Notes: generated by a model from the sequence alone, not told the origin. Positions 29,567 to 38,441 are shown, counted from the stretch's first letter. The stretch is 64,000 nucleotides of DNA from Algibacter pectinivorans (GCF_900112595.1 NZ_FOMI01000001.1:496001-560000); one strand, 5' to 3'. Numbers and translations: made by a program.

Positions 29567-29597
29567 CAAAAGTAATATTAAAAGTCGATTTTAGAAA
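29567..29597 (-). promoter_or_regulatory. Promoter of the ACIII-cytochrome oxidase operon
   Basis: In the minus direction TTTC (29594-29597), a 19-bp spacer, then TACTTTTG (29567-29574), an exact TAnnTTTG -7 match. Transcription would start near 29560, ahead of either possible actA start codon. Confidence 0.6.
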
Positions 29598-29774
29598 TGT
29601 TAGTGAACTGTTAATTGATAATTTAGAGGGATTCTAAATAAGAAAAAGAGCCGCATTTAAGTTTATAACGTATACATTTGTATAAAATTTAATAAACTAT
29701 TACTATTATTAAATCTACAGACCCTCTATTACTAGATGATTATAAATAAGTTACACAATAAAAAGAATACAAGC

Positions 29775-30164
29775 ATGAAACCATTGAACCTGAAAAATAA
29801 ATTTTTAAGCCTTATATGTTTTGTTTTACTATCGACATATAGTTTTTCTCAACAAGGCAATGTTGCCATAAATCAAGACAAACATATTACCGTTTTATTG
29901 GATTTAAAGAAAGAATTAAACAAAGATGAAACTAGCTCTGAGCGTTATAAAATTCAGGTTTATTCTGGCAACAGAGCCGGTGCTTACAGTGCACAAGAGG
30001 AGTTTACAAGCGCTTTTGGCAGTTGGCATCCATCTATGCAATACGAAACACCAAACTTTAAAATTTGGGCAGGAAACTTTAGAACACGATTAGAAGCAGA
30101 CCGCGCTTTAAAGAAAATTAAAACAAAATTTCCTCATGCCTTTATTTTTAAGCCTAAGAAATAA
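29775..30164 (+). CDS. SPOR-domain protein, secreted
   Basis: About 129 residues from the preferred start at 29775, where MKPLNLKNKFLSLICFVLLS makes a proper signal peptide ending at FSQ; an earlier in-frame ATG at 29736 adds 13 residues without sense. The C-terminal 75 residues (YKIQVYSGNRAGAYSAQEEF through FKPKK) form a SPOR domain, which binds denuded peptidoglycan glycan strands. The rest is a short linker. Related small SPOR proteins occur widely in flavobacteria; the cellular role is unassigned. Divergent from the ACIII operon, convergent with infB, sharing a terminator. Confidence 0.85.
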   Translation: MKPLNLKNKFLSLICFVLLSTYSFSQQGNVAINQDKHITVLLDLKKELNKDETSSERYKIQVYSGNRAGAYSAQEEFTSAFGSWHPSMQYETPNFKIWAGNFRTRLEADRALKKIKTKFPHAFIFKPKK

Positions 30165-30190
30165 AAAACCACGTTATAATAACAAAAAAA

Positions 30191-30217
30191 GAGCGACCAA
30201 ATGGTCGCTCTTTTTTT
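30191..30217. terminator. Bidirectional intrinsic terminator between SPOR gene and infB
   Basis: Perfect 8-bp GC-rich stem GAGCGACC/GGTCGCTC (30191-30198, 30203-30210) with loop AAAT, flanked by an A-run on the left and a T-run on the right, so it works for both convergent genes. Confidence 0.9.
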
Positions 30218-30243
30218 ATATTCAAGTTAGTAAACTATATGGT

Positions 30244-33021
30244 TTACTTTAACTTCTTTTTAACCTCTACTTCGTGGAAAGCTTCAATTACATCGCCCTC
30301 TTTAATATCGTTGTAGTTTTTAATTTGCATACCACAGTCGTAACCCTTAGTTACTTCTTTAGCATCATCTTTAAATCGTTTTAACGATGTTAACTCGCCT
30401 GTATAAACAACCACACCATCACGTATTAAACGAATACCGGCATTACGTGTTATTTTACCATTGGTTACCATACAACCTGCAATAGTACCAATTTTAGATA
30501 CTTTAAATATCTCTCTAATTTCAGCTGTACCAAGTATTTCTTCTTTCAGCTCTGGAGATAACATACCTTCCATAGCGTCTTTAAGATCGTTAATAGCATC
30601 GTAAATAATAGAGTATGTACGGATATCAATTTCTTCTTTATCGGCAATCATTCTTGCGTTTCCTACTGGTCTCACATTAAATCCTACAATAATAGCATCT
30701 GAGGCCGAAGCTAATAACACATCACTTTCTGTGATGGCTCCAACACCTTTATGTAAAATATTTACTTGAATCTCTTCAGTAGATAATTTCTGGAATGAAT
30801 CTGTTAAGGCTTCTACCGAACCATCAACATCACCTTTAAGGATAATATTCAGCTCTTGGAAATCACCTAATGCAATACGACGTCCAATTTCATCTAATGT
30901 AATATGACGTTGTGTTCTAACCGATTGCTCACGTTGTAATTGTGCACGTTTAGAAGCAATTTGTTTAGCTTCACGCTCGTCTGCAAATACATTAAACTTA
31001 TCACCCGCTTGTGGTGCCCCATCTAAACCTAAAATAGATACTGGTGTTGAAGGTCCTGCCTCAACAACATCATGTCCTCGCTCATCATGCATGGCTTTAA
31101 TTTTACCACTATGCTGACCCGCTAACACGTAATCTCCCACTTTTAATGTTCCTGCTTGTACTAATATAGTTGACACATATCCACGACCTTTATCTAGGAA
31201 GGCTTCTACTACAGTTCCAATAGCTGGTTTATTTGGGTTTGCTTTAAGCTCTAATAACTCGGCTTCTAGCAATACTTTTTCTAATAATTCTTTTACTCCT
31301 GTACCTTTTTTAGCTGAAATATCGTGAGATTGTACTTTACCACCCCAATCTTCAACCAATAGGTTCATTTGCGCTAAGCCTTCTTTAATTTTTTCAGGGT
31401 TAGCGGCTGGTAAATCTATTTTATTAATAGCAAAAACAATTGGTACTCCTGCAGCTTGCGCATGCGAAATAGCCTCTTTTGTTTGCGGCATAATATCATC
31501 ATCGGCAGCGGCTACAATAATAGCAATATCGGTAACTTGAGCACCACGAGCACGCATTGCTGTAAAGGCCTCGTGACCCGGTGTATCTAAGAACGCTATT
31601 TTTTGTCCGTTTTCTAACTCAACACCATAAGCACCAATGTGCTGCGTAATTCCACCAGACTCTCCTGCAATTACATTTTCTTTACGTATATAATCTAGAA
31701 GTGATGTTTTACCATGATCGACGTGACCCATCACCGTAACAATTGGTGCACGCGTTTTTAAGTCTTCTGGTCTATCAACTACTTCTTCAATAGATTCTTC
31801 AATATCTGCAGTAACAAACTCTACTTGATACCCAAATTCTTCGGCTACGATAGATAATGTTTCAGCATCTAAACGCTGATTCATAGTTACCATCATACCA
31901 AGCGACATACAAGCAGAAATAATTTGCGTAACGCTAACATCCATCATAGTTGCCATTTCACTAGCCGTAACAAATTCTGTTACTTTTATGATTTTGCTTT
32001 CTGCTGCTTCGATTTGTTGATCGATTTCAGTTTGCTCTCTATGCTTATCTCTTTTATCTCTTCTGTTTTTAGCACCGCGCCCTCTGTTAGATTTACCTTG
32101 AAGTTTCTCAAGTGTTTCGCGCACTTGCTTTTTAACATCTTCTTCTGAAGGTTCTTCTTTTACAACATTACGACGACCTGCTCCTGCACCTGGTTTTCCT
32201 CTAAATCTGCTATCTCCTCCTCCAGGTCTTGCACCGCCACGGTTATCTTGTGGTGCTCCAGCTTTACTAATACGACGACGTTTTCTTTTATTGGCGTCTC
32301 CTGCTTTGGCAACTGGTTTCTTTTCTTCTTTCTTCTTTTTAGGCTTATTAAACTGCGATAAATCAATTTTATCTCCTGCTATTTTAGGCCCTGTAAGTTT
32401 TTTGTATTGCGTTTCTACCTTTTCCTCTGGCGTTACCAATTCGCCATCTACTACCACTTGTTTAAGTTGTGGTTTAGCAGGACTTTCTTCTTTTGGTTCC
32501 GACTTAGTTTCAGGCTTGTTTTCTGCTTTAGGTGTTTCCTTTTTTACAGGTTCTTCCTTTTTAGCTTCAACTTTAGACTCCGCTTTAGGCGTTTCATTAA
32601 CCGCTTTAGCAACCTCTTTTTTAGGTTCGGCAGGCGTTTCATCGGCTTTCTTTTTAGGATCTAAATCTATTTTTCCAACAGTTTTAGGTCCTGAAAGTTC
32701 TGCAGATGCTTTAACTACTTCGTCTTTTCTAGCTTTTTCTCTGGCTTCTTGTGCTTTTTGCTTAGCTTCTAATTCTTTTTCACGTTTAATACGTAAATCT
32801 TCCTTTTCCTTTAGCTTTGCTTCGCTTACTGCTTGAGACTTAACTTTTTTATTAGCATCTGTTTCAAATTCTCCAGACAAGAGATTATAAGTCTCCTGAG
32901 AAATTTTTGTAGTTGGACGCTTCTCTATTTCTACGCCTTTAGAATCTAAAAATTCTACAGCGCGATCTAGAGAGATGTTAAGCTCGCGTAATACTTTATT
33001 TAATCTAATTGTTTCAGCCAT
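30244..33021 (-). CDS. infB: Translation initiation factor IF-2
   Basis: The 925-residue GTPase that brings initiator tRNA to the ribosome. Residues 1-50 form the IF2 N-terminal domain; residues 55-330 are a long Lys/Glu/Pro/Ala-rich, partly coiled linker with an Arg/Gly-rich stretch (NKRKRRRISKAG, then PGGGDSRFRGK). The GTPase follows with VTVMGHVDHGKTSLLDYI near residue 430, DTPGHEAF and NKIDLP, then the C-terminal domains. The long linker is normal for the phylum. It is the third gene of rimP-nusA-infB, 80 bp after nusA; a TATATTTG (minus strand, 33041-33048) in that gap may be an extra promoter. Confidence 0.98.
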   Translation of the reverse strand: MAETIRLNKVLRELNISLDRAVEFLDSKGVEIEKRPTTKISQETYNLLSGEFETDANKKVKSQAVSEAKLKEKEDLRIKREKELEAKQKAQEAREKARKDEVVKASAELSGPKTVGKIDLDPKKKADETPAEPKKEVAKAVNETPKAESKVEAKKEEPVKKETPKAENKPETKSEPKEESPAKPQLKQVVVDGELVTPEEKVETQYKKLTGPKIAGDKIDLSQFNKPKKKKEEKKPVAKAGDANKRKRRRISKAGAPQDNRGGARPGGGDSRFRGKPGAGAGRRNVVKEEPSEEDVKKQVRETLEKLQGKSNRGRGAKNRRDKRDKHREQTEIDQQIEAAESKIIKVTEFVTASEMATMMDVSVTQIISACMSLGMMVTMNQRLDAETLSIVAEEFGYQVEFVTADIEESIEEVVDRPEDLKTRAPIVTVMGHVDHGKTSLLDYIRKENVIAGESGGITQHIGAYGVELENGQKIAFLDTPGHEAFTAMRARGAQVTDIAIIVAAADDDIMPQTKEAISHAQAAGVPIVFAINKIDLPAANPEKIKEGLAQMNLLVEDWGGKVQSHDISAKKGTGVKELLEKVLLEAELLELKANPNKPAIGTVVEAFLDKGRGYVSTILVQAGTLKVGDYVLAGQHSGKIKAMHDERGHDVVEAGPSTPVSILGLDGAPQAGDKFNVFADEREAKQIASKRAQLQREQSVRTQRHITLDEIGRRIALGDFQELNIILKGDVDGSVEALTDSFQKLSTEEIQVNILHKGVGAITESDVLLASASDAIIVGFNVRPVGNARMIADKEEIDIRTYSIIYDAINDLKDAMEGMLSPELKEEILGTAEIREIFKVSKIGTIAGCMVTNGKITRNAGIRLIRDGVVVYTGELTSLKRFKDDAKEVTKGYDCGMQIKNYNDIKEGDVIEAFHEVEVKKKLK

Positions 33022-33101
33022 AAATCGCCTTTAAAATACTCAAATATATGTATTATACCCTTTCGGACATAATGAAAATGCAAATCTGCACTTTTTATTT
33101 A

Positions 33102-34334
33102 CTAATCTTCAAATTCTTCTTTAAGAATTCTAATAACATCTTGGATGGTTTCTTCCTCCAAGTCGGTTCTCTTAACAAGGTCTTTAACGTCTTGTTCTAA
33201 TATACTTTTTGCAGTGTCTAAACCTGCTTTACTAAACTCTTCAATAATCCAGCCTTCAATTTCGTCTGTAAACTCACGTAACTCAACATCTTCTTCTGCG
33301 CCTTCTCTAAATACGTCGATTTCGTAACCCGTTAATTGACCAGCTAAACGGATGTTATGACCACCTCTACCAATAGCTTTACTTACTTCTTCTGGCTTTA
33401 AGATAACCTCGGCACGTTTTGTTTCTTCATTTAATTTAATTGAAGTTACACGTGCAGGACTTAATGCTCTAGTAATAAATAATGGCAAGTTATTGGTGTA
33501 GTTAATAACATCAATATTTTCGTTACCTAACTCACGAACAATACCGTGAATTCTAGACCCTTTCATACCAACACAAGCCCCAACAGGATCTATTCTATCA
33601 TCATAAGAATCGACTGCTACTTTTGCTTTTTCGCCTGGTATTCTTACCACATTTTTAATAGTAATTAAACCATCAAAAACTTCTGGAATTTCTTGTTCAA
33701 ATAATTTTTCTAAGAACTTAGGGGAACTTCTAGACATGATAATAGTTGGTTTTGCACCTTTAAGCTCCACACTATCAATTACACCTCTTACATTATCTCC
33801 TTTTCTAAAGAAATCTGAAGGTATTTGTCTGTCTTTTGGAAGTACAATTTCGTTACCTTCATCATCTAACAAAATTACTGCTCTATGACGAATATGGTGT
33901 ACTTCGGCTGTATAAATTTCTCCTACTAAATCTTTAAATTGCTTATAAATTATAGTATTATCGTGCTCATGGATTTTAGAAATTAAGTTTTGACGTAATG
34001 CTAAAATAGCACGTCTACCTAAATCGATAAGCTTTACTTCTTCAGATACATCCTCACCAACCTCAAAATCAGGCTCAATTTTACGAGCTTCAGTTATTGT
34101 AATTTCTTGATTAGGCTCCTCAACTTCACCATCGGCAACAACAACTCTATTTCTCCATATTTCTAAATCGCCTTTATCTGGATTTACAATAATATCAAAA
34201 TTATCATCATCTCCAAATTTCTTTTTTAAGGCACTTCTAAATACATCTTCTAAAATTGCCATTAACGTTACTCTGTCAATTAGCTTATCATCTTTGAATT
34301 CTGAAAAAGATTCAATTAACGCGATATTTTCCAT
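33102..34334 (-). CDS. nusA: Transcription termination/antitermination factor NusA
   Basis: A 410-residue RNA-polymerase-binding factor controlling pausing, termination and antitermination. It has the N-terminal polymerase-binding domain (1-130), S1 domain (about 135-205, including YTAEVHHIRHRAVIL), and two KH domains (about 230-350) with RIPGEKAKVAVDSYD, GACVGMKGSRI and IGRGGHNIRLAGQLTG. It lacks the acidic C-terminal repeats found in enterobacteria, as usual outside that group. Sits 11 bp after rimP and upstream of infB. A terminator-like hairpin in the operon leader could allow self-regulation. Confidence 0.98.
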   Translation of the reverse strand: MENIALIESFSEFKDDKLIDRVTLMAILEDVFRSALKKKFGDDDNFDIIVNPDKGDLEIWRNRVVVADGEVEEPNQEITITEARKIEPDFEVGEDVSEEVKLIDLGRRAILALRQNLISKIHEHDNTIIYKQFKDLVGEIYTAEVHHIRHRAVILLDDEGNEIVLPKDRQIPSDFFRKGDNVRGVIDSVELKGAKPTIIMSRSSPKFLEKLFEQEIPEVFDGLITIKNVVRIPGEKAKVAVDSYDDRIDPVGACVGMKGSRIHGIVRELGNENIDVINYTNNLPLFITRALSPARVTSIKLNEETKRAEVILKPEEVSKAIGRGGHNIRLAGQLTGYEIDVFREGAEEDVELREFTDEIEGWIIEEFSKAGLDTAKSILEQDVKDLVKRTDLEEETIQDVIRILKEEFED

Positions 34335-34345
34335 AACTCTTTAAA

Positions 34346-34807
34346 TTAAAATTTAATCATAACTTTTGCTTCTACAATATTTTCGTAAGGAATATTAATT
34401 TCCTTTTTAACAGTTACTTTGCCTTTACCAACTGGTTTAGGCTCTCTAACTTTCCACTCTAATTTGATATTATCTTCGGTTGCTTCGGTAAGTGTGCCTT
34501 CAATCTCTTCAGAGCTCGTTCTTACGCTTAGCGTTCGTTTAATATTTTTTTTATACTGGCGTTTGTGTGTTAAAGGTGAAGCTGCTCCTGCCGACATAAC
34601 TTCTATAGAAAAATCATACTCCTCTTCATCTAAACTATGCTCAATGGCTCTGCTTATAAAAATACAATCTTCTACTAAAACCCCATTGTCGCCATCTATA
34701 ATGACCTTAATATGATTTTCTGTATTTACCGAAAAATCTATTAAAAACAAATCTGGACGTTCTAGTAACGCCGCCTCCAGTAACTCTTTTGCTCTCTTTT
34801 TAAACAT
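34346..34807 (-). CDS. rimP: Ribosome maturation factor RimP
   Basis: A 153-residue factor for maturation of the 30S subunit. It shows the family's two-part fold with IKVIIDGDNGVLVEDCIFIS (central N-domain motif) and EVMSAGAASPLTHKRQYKKN (the conserved S-x-G...PL motif), followed by a small Sm-like C-domain. First gene of the rimP-nusA-infB operon. Start is the ATG at 34807; a hairpin with a T5 tail ends 10 bp upstream of it. Confidence 0.95.
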   Translation of the reverse strand: MFKKRAKELLEAALLERPDLFLIDFSVNTENHIKVIIDGDNGVLVEDCIFISRAIEHSLDEEEYDFSIEVMSAGAASPLTHKRQYKKNIKRTLSVRTSSEEIEGTLTEATEDNIKLEWKVREPKPVGKGKVTVKKEINIPYENIVEAKVMIKF

Positions 34808-34816
34808 TTTTAGTAT

Positions 34817-34842
34817 AAAAAGAGGGGACTTTACGTCCCCTC
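34817..34842 (-). promoter_or_regulatory. Terminator-like hairpin in the rimP-nusA-infB leader (candidate attenuator)
   Basis: On the minus strand a perfect 8-bp GC-rich stem GAGGGGAC/GTCCCCTC (34842-34835, 34829-34822) with a 5-nt loop is followed by TTTTT (34821-34817). It has all parts of an intrinsic terminator but lies inside the leader, between the promoter candidate and the rimP start codon. Confidence 0.65.
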
Positions 34843-34870
34843 ATATCTTTAATTCCGCCTTTCAACGATG

Positions 34871-34878
34871 CAAATATA
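34871..34878 (-). promoter_or_regulatory. -7 promoter element for rimP-nusA-infB
   Basis: Minus-strand TATATTTG, an exact TAnnTTTG match, 64 bp upstream of the rimP start. It predicts a leader of roughly 55 nt that contains the hairpin at 34822-34842. The -33 region is only weakly matched. Confidence 0.5.
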
Positions 34879-34941
34879 TAATATTTTATTGATTTTTAAA
34901 GGAATATTTCATAAATTTAGATACACCACAACTTCTAAATT

Positions 34942-35766
34942 ATGAAAAAAATACTTGTTCCTACCGATTTTTCTGATCAGGCCGAAAACGCCTTAAAAGT
35001 AGCTGCACAACTAGCTAAAACTCATAATGCAGAAATTTACTTGCTTCACCTTATTGAAATGCCTTTGCACGAAGTTGATGCCATGAGTACGCAAAGCGAG
35101 TTGCCTGAAGCTATGTTTTTTATGAAATTAGCGCACAAGAGGTTTGAATCTATTTTAAGAAAACGATACCTAAGCGATGTTGTAGTGCACGAAACCGTAG
35201 ATTTTAACGAGATTTTTAAAGGCATTTTTCATAATTGCAAAAAGTACGATGTAGACCTAATTGTTATGGGCTCTAACGGTGTTAGCGGATTACGAGAAAT
35301 GCTCATTGGAAGTAATACCGAAAAGGTAGTTAGAACCTCCGAAATACCGGTACTTGTTGTTAAAAAAGAACATGAAACCTTTAATGTATCTAACTTTGTT
35401 TTTGCCTCCGATTTTAAAGATGAAAGCAAAGAAACTTACAAAAAGGCCATAACGTTTGCCAAAAAGTTTAATGCCAAACTACATTTGTTAACGGTTAATA
35501 CGCCTAATAAATTTATGCCTTCGGAAGTTACTAGTAAACGCATGCAGGACTTTGTATCGTCGGCAGATTTTGATAACTACACCCTAAACACCTATAACGA
35601 TGTGACCATTGAAAAGGGCATTATGAATTTTTCTGAATCTATTGGTGCCGATTTAATTGGTATGAGCACCCATGGTAGACAGGGTATTTCGCATTTTTTT
35701 AATGGCAGTATTAGTGAAGATTTGGTAAATCATGCCAAACGCCCAGTAGTTACTTTTAAAATTTAG
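34942..35766 (+). CDS. Universal stress protein, two tandem UspA domains
   Basis: A 274-residue cytoplasmic protein made of two UspA-like domains (about 1-140 and 148-274). The first starts KKILVPTDFSDQAENALK and carries the nucleotide-loop motif VMGSNGVSGLREMLIGSNTE; the second ends with GMSTHGRQGISHFFNGSISE and the typical RPVVTFKI tail. Both loops keep the G-x2-G-x9-G-S pattern seen in ATP-binding members. A TTG-N20-TAAATTTA promoter candidate is at 34889-34919. Its role in stress survival is by family only. Divergent from rimP. Confidence 0.93.
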   Translation: MKKILVPTDFSDQAENALKVAAQLAKTHNAEIYLLHLIEMPLHEVDAMSTQSELPEAMFFMKLAHKRFESILRKRYLSDVVVHETVDFNEIFKGIFHNCKKYDVDLIVMGSNGVSGLREMLIGSNTEKVVRTSEIPVLVVKKEHETFNVSNFVFASDFKDESKETYKKAITFAKKFNAKLHLLTVNTPNKFMPSEVTSKRMQDFVSSADFDNYTLNTYNDVTIEKGIMNFSESIGADLIGMSTHGRQGISHFFNGSISEDLVNHAKRPVVTFKI

Positions 35767-35889
35767 TAACTAAAACCACCACGCCGTACGTTGTTAAATA
35801 TCAATATTTTAGCCAATACGCCATGTACGGCACCCAAAATAAATAGCTAATGGCGTTTAAGCGGCTATTTTTGTTTATTTTTGCAGCCT

Positions 35890-37842
35890 ATGCAAGAGTT
35901 AAAACTTTCTGATTGGTTACCTACCACAAACAAAGAGGTGAAAATACGCGGATGGGAAGCCCTAGATGTTATCCTGTTTAGCGGCGATGCTTATGTGGAT
36001 CACCCAACTTTTGGGCCCGCAGTTATTGGCCGTATGCTAGAAAGTTTTGGGTTACGTGTGGCTATTGTACCTCAGCCCAATGTAAACGATAATCTTCAGG
36101 ATTTTGTTAAGCTTGGGGCTCCAAAATTATTTTTTGGTGTTACTGGAGGTTGCATGGACCCTATGATTAGCAATTATAATGCGAATAAAAAACGCCGTGA
36201 TAAGGATGCCTATACACCAAATGGCGATATTGGCTTTCGTCCGGATTACGCTACTACCGTTTATTCCAAAATATTAAAAGACAAATGGCCAGATGTACCG
36301 GTTTTAATTGGTGGTATTGAGGCTTCGTTGCGTCGTGTTACACATTACGATTATTGGAGCGATAAGTTATTACCTTCTATTTTAGAAACCTCGAAGGCCG
36401 ATATGTTAGTTTATGGTATGGGCGAACAACCCTTACGCGAAGTGGTTAGATTACTAGAAAAAGGCGTTCCTTTTAGTAGTATAAACACCGTAAACCAAAC
36501 AGCAGTACTTTTAAATGCAGACGATAAAATACCAAAAAACAGCAATTGGGAAGATGTTGAAATAGCGTCGCATGAAGTATGTTTAAAGGATAAGAAAAAA
36601 TACGCATCTAACTTTAAAGTGATAGAGCAGGAGTCTAACAAATTGGCTGCACGACGTATTTTTCAGAAAATTGGAGATAAAACCTTAATGATTAATCCGC
36701 CGTATCCTACTATGACAGAAGCGGAAATAGATGCCTCTTTCGATTTACCATATACGCGCTTACCACATCCAAAATATAATAAACGAGGGCCTATTCCGGC
36801 TTTCGAAATGATAAAGTTTTCTATTAACATTCACCGTGGGTGTTTTGGAGGCTGTAGTTTCTGTACCATATCGGCACACCAAGGGAAATTTATTGCATCG
36901 CGTAGTAAAGAGTCTATTTTAAAAGAAGTAGATACAGTGGCTAATATGCCAGATTTTAAAGGTTATTTATCTGATATTGGTGGGCCAAGTGCCAACATGT
37001 ACCAAATGAAAGGGAAAGTACAAGCTATCTGCGACAAGTGTGTGGCACCTAGTTGTATCTCGCCAGTTATTTGTAGCAATTTAGATACCTCGCATAAGCC
37101 TTTAACCGAATTATATCAGGCTGTTGATAGTCATCCAAAAGTAAAAAAATCGTTTATTGGTTCGGGAATTCGCCATGATATGTTGGTGCCAGAATTTAAT
37201 AAAAATGCCGATCCTAAAGAGTTAGATGATTATACCGAGGAGGTCATGACCAAACACGTTTCTGGCCGACTTAAAGTAGCACCAGAACATACCAGCGATC
37301 CGGTTTTAAAACTAATGCGTAAACCATCGTTTAGTTACTTCCATAAGTTCAAGGAGCGTTTCGATAAAATTAATATTGCTAAAGGTTTAAAGCTACAGCT
37401 AATCCCTTATTTTATATCGAATCATCCGGCTTGCGAAGTAGAAGATATGGCAAACCTAGCTGCCGAAACTAAGGATATGGGTTTCCAGTTAGAGCAAGTA
37501 CAAGGCTTTACACCAACACCTATGACGGTGGCTACGGTTATTTACTACAGTGGTTACCATCCATACACGCTTAAAAAAGTAAACACGCCTAAAACCCGTA
37601 AAGAAAAAGACGAGCAACATCGTTTTTTCTTCTGGTATAAGGATGAAAATAAAGCGTGGATTAAAAAGACGCTAAATAAAGTTGGCAGACCCGATTTATT
37701 AAAAGTGTTACTGCCCGAAAAAACCGAAAAGTGGCGTAAAAACAAACCAACCGGCGAAGCTAAACACACCTTTGATGATGCTGTACCTTTTAACAGACGA
37801 AAAAATAAGGCTAAATTTAAGAGTAAGAAGAAGCGTAGGTAG
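35890..37842 (+). CDS. YgiQ-family radical SAM protein
   Basis: About 650 residues. I choose the ATG at 35890 (MQELKLSDWLPTT); an in-frame TTG nine bases earlier is less likely. The N-terminal YgiQ-specific domain (GDAYVDHPTFGPAVIGRMLE) is followed by the radical SAM core with the 4Fe-4S motif HRGCFGGCSFCTI near residue 325 (Cys-x3-Cys-x2-Cys), and a C-terminal YgiQ tail (FTPTPMTVATVIYYSGYHP). These proteins use S-adenosylmethionine to form a 5'-deoxyadenosyl radical; the substrate of the YgiQ family is not established. TAnnTTTG-like words (TATTTTTG at 35866 and 35876) precede the start closely. Confidence 0.93.
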   Translation: MQELKLSDWLPTTNKEVKIRGWEALDVILFSGDAYVDHPTFGPAVIGRMLESFGLRVAIVPQPNVNDNLQDFVKLGAPKLFFGVTGGCMDPMISNYNANKKRRDKDAYTPNGDIGFRPDYATTVYSKILKDKWPDVPVLIGGIEASLRRVTHYDYWSDKLLPSILETSKADMLVYGMGEQPLREVVRLLEKGVPFSSINTVNQTAVLLNADDKIPKNSNWEDVEIASHEVCLKDKKKYASNFKVIEQESNKLAARRIFQKIGDKTLMINPPYPTMTEAEIDASFDLPYTRLPHPKYNKRGPIPAFEMIKFSINIHRGCFGGCSFCTISAHQGKFIASRSKESILKEVDTVANMPDFKGYLSDIGGPSANMYQMKGKVQAICDKCVAPSCISPVICSNLDTSHKPLTELYQAVDSHPKVKKSFIGSGIRHDMLVPEFNKNADPKELDDYTEEVMTKHVSGRLKVAPEHTSDPVLKLMRKPSFSYFHKFKERFDKINIAKGLKLQLIPYFISNHPACEVEDMANLAAETKDMGFQLEQVQGFTPTPMTVATVIYYSGYHPYTLKKVNTPKTRKEKDEQHRFFFWYKDENKAWIKKTLNKVGRPDLLKVLLPEKTEKWRKNKPTGEAKHTFDDAVPFNRRKNKAKFKSKKKRR

Positions 37843-37985
37843 TTTACACGCCTAAAGTGTCTTTTTGTTGTTTTTAAGAATATTTTATTTAAGTAAATGC
37901 ATTCTGAGTTCTTAAACTTATATCGCCCATGAGTGCTAAAGTGTATGAATTCTGTTAATATTTACGAGTAAGTTTATCGGTGTAG

Positions 37986-38017
37986 ATTGTCCCCTTGAGG
38001 GGACTTTAGGGGTGTTT
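37986..38017 (+). repeat. Left inverted repeat of the DUF559 cassette
   Basis: 32 bp, starting ATTGTCCCCTTGAGGGGAC and ending TTTAGGGGTGTTT; can form a 6-bp hairpin with loop TTGA on its own. Perfectly matched in reverse complement at 38410-38441. Confidence 0.95.
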
Positions 38018-38029
38018 TTAGATAAAAAT

Positions 38030-38404
38030 TTAATCAATTTTCTCACTCAACCTCTTCACAGTCTCTTCAACCACCAACAAAACGCTAAACATATTCTTTT
38101 TTACCTCCTGATTCGAAAACCTTAAAAAAGTAACTTCATAGGCCTCTAATTCAGCTTGTCTTTTAGAATCATATTCAAAAGAATGGTCATGACTTTGTCC
38201 ATCTATTTCTATAGCTAAACCAATTTCATGACAGTAAAAATCAACAATATAGTTTAGCATAGGTACTTGCCTGTGAAATTGAACACCGTAAGCGCATTGT
38301 TTAATGCATTGCCACAATAAAACCTCGGGTAATGTACTGTTTTTTCTTAGCTGTCTTGCCAAAAATTTTAATTCTGGATGGTATGGGATTATTTTGTTTT
38401 TCAT
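38030..38404 (-). CDS. DUF559 endonuclease-domain protein
   Basis: A 124-residue protein of the DUF559 family, which has a restriction-endonuclease-like fold related to very-short-patch-repair nucleases. The characteristic core is FHRQVPMLNYIVDFYCHEIG followed by LAIEIDGQSHDHSFEYD, then the terminal LRFSNQEVKKN. Candidate metal ligands are Asp55, Glu66 and Asp68, with Glu27 earlier; all are present, so it looks intact. Family members are usually annotated as endonucleases without tested function. It is enclosed by perfect inverted repeats, the right one starting 5 bp upstream of the start codon, so promoter and ribosome binding must lie within or overlap that repeat. Confidence 0.9.
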   Translation of the reverse strand: MKNKIIPYHPELKFLARQLRKNSTLPEVLLWQCIKQCAYGVQFHRQVPMLNYIVDFYCHEIGLAIEIDGQSHDHSFEYDSKRQAELEAYEVTFLRFSNQEVKKNMFSVLLVVEETVKRLSEKID

Positions 38405-38409
38405 TATTG

Positions 38410-38441
38410 AAACACCCCTAAAGTCCCCTCAAGGGGACAAT
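38410..38441 (-). repeat. Right inverted repeat of the DUF559 cassette
   Basis: Exact reverse complement of 37986-38017; the tag AAACACCCCTAAAG faces the gene and the hairpin GTCCCC/GGGGAC lies on the outside. Confidence 0.95.

Larger units (their letters stand above)
37986..38441 (-). mobile_element. DUF559 cassette bounded by perfect 32-bp inverted repeats
   Basis: A 456-bp unit: the left repeat (37986-38017) and right repeat (38410-38441) are perfect inverted copies over 32 bp, and a single gene fills the interior, ending 12 bp from one repeat and starting 5 bp from the other. Each repeat contains a hairpin GTCCCC-TTGA-GGGGAC followed by the tag TTTAGGGGTGTTT. No convincing target-site duplication flanks it (TGTAG left, TGTTA right). 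Compact form and repeat structure suggest a mobile or repeat-associated element. Confidence 0.65.

Noticed and set aside
32291-32836. Plus-strand ORF of 181 codons opposite infB
   Set aside because: It mirrors the Lys/Glu/Pro/Ala-rich linker of IF-2; the Ser/Phe-rich translation has no independent features.
34817-34842. Terminator for a gene on the plus strand
   Set aside because: No plus-strand gene ends upstream of it and the T-run is on the minus-strand side of the hairpin.
37986-38441. CRISPR or phage attachment interpretation of the repeats
   Set aside because: Only two intact copies in inverted orientation around a gene; no regularly spaced direct repeats, no cas genes and no integrase.
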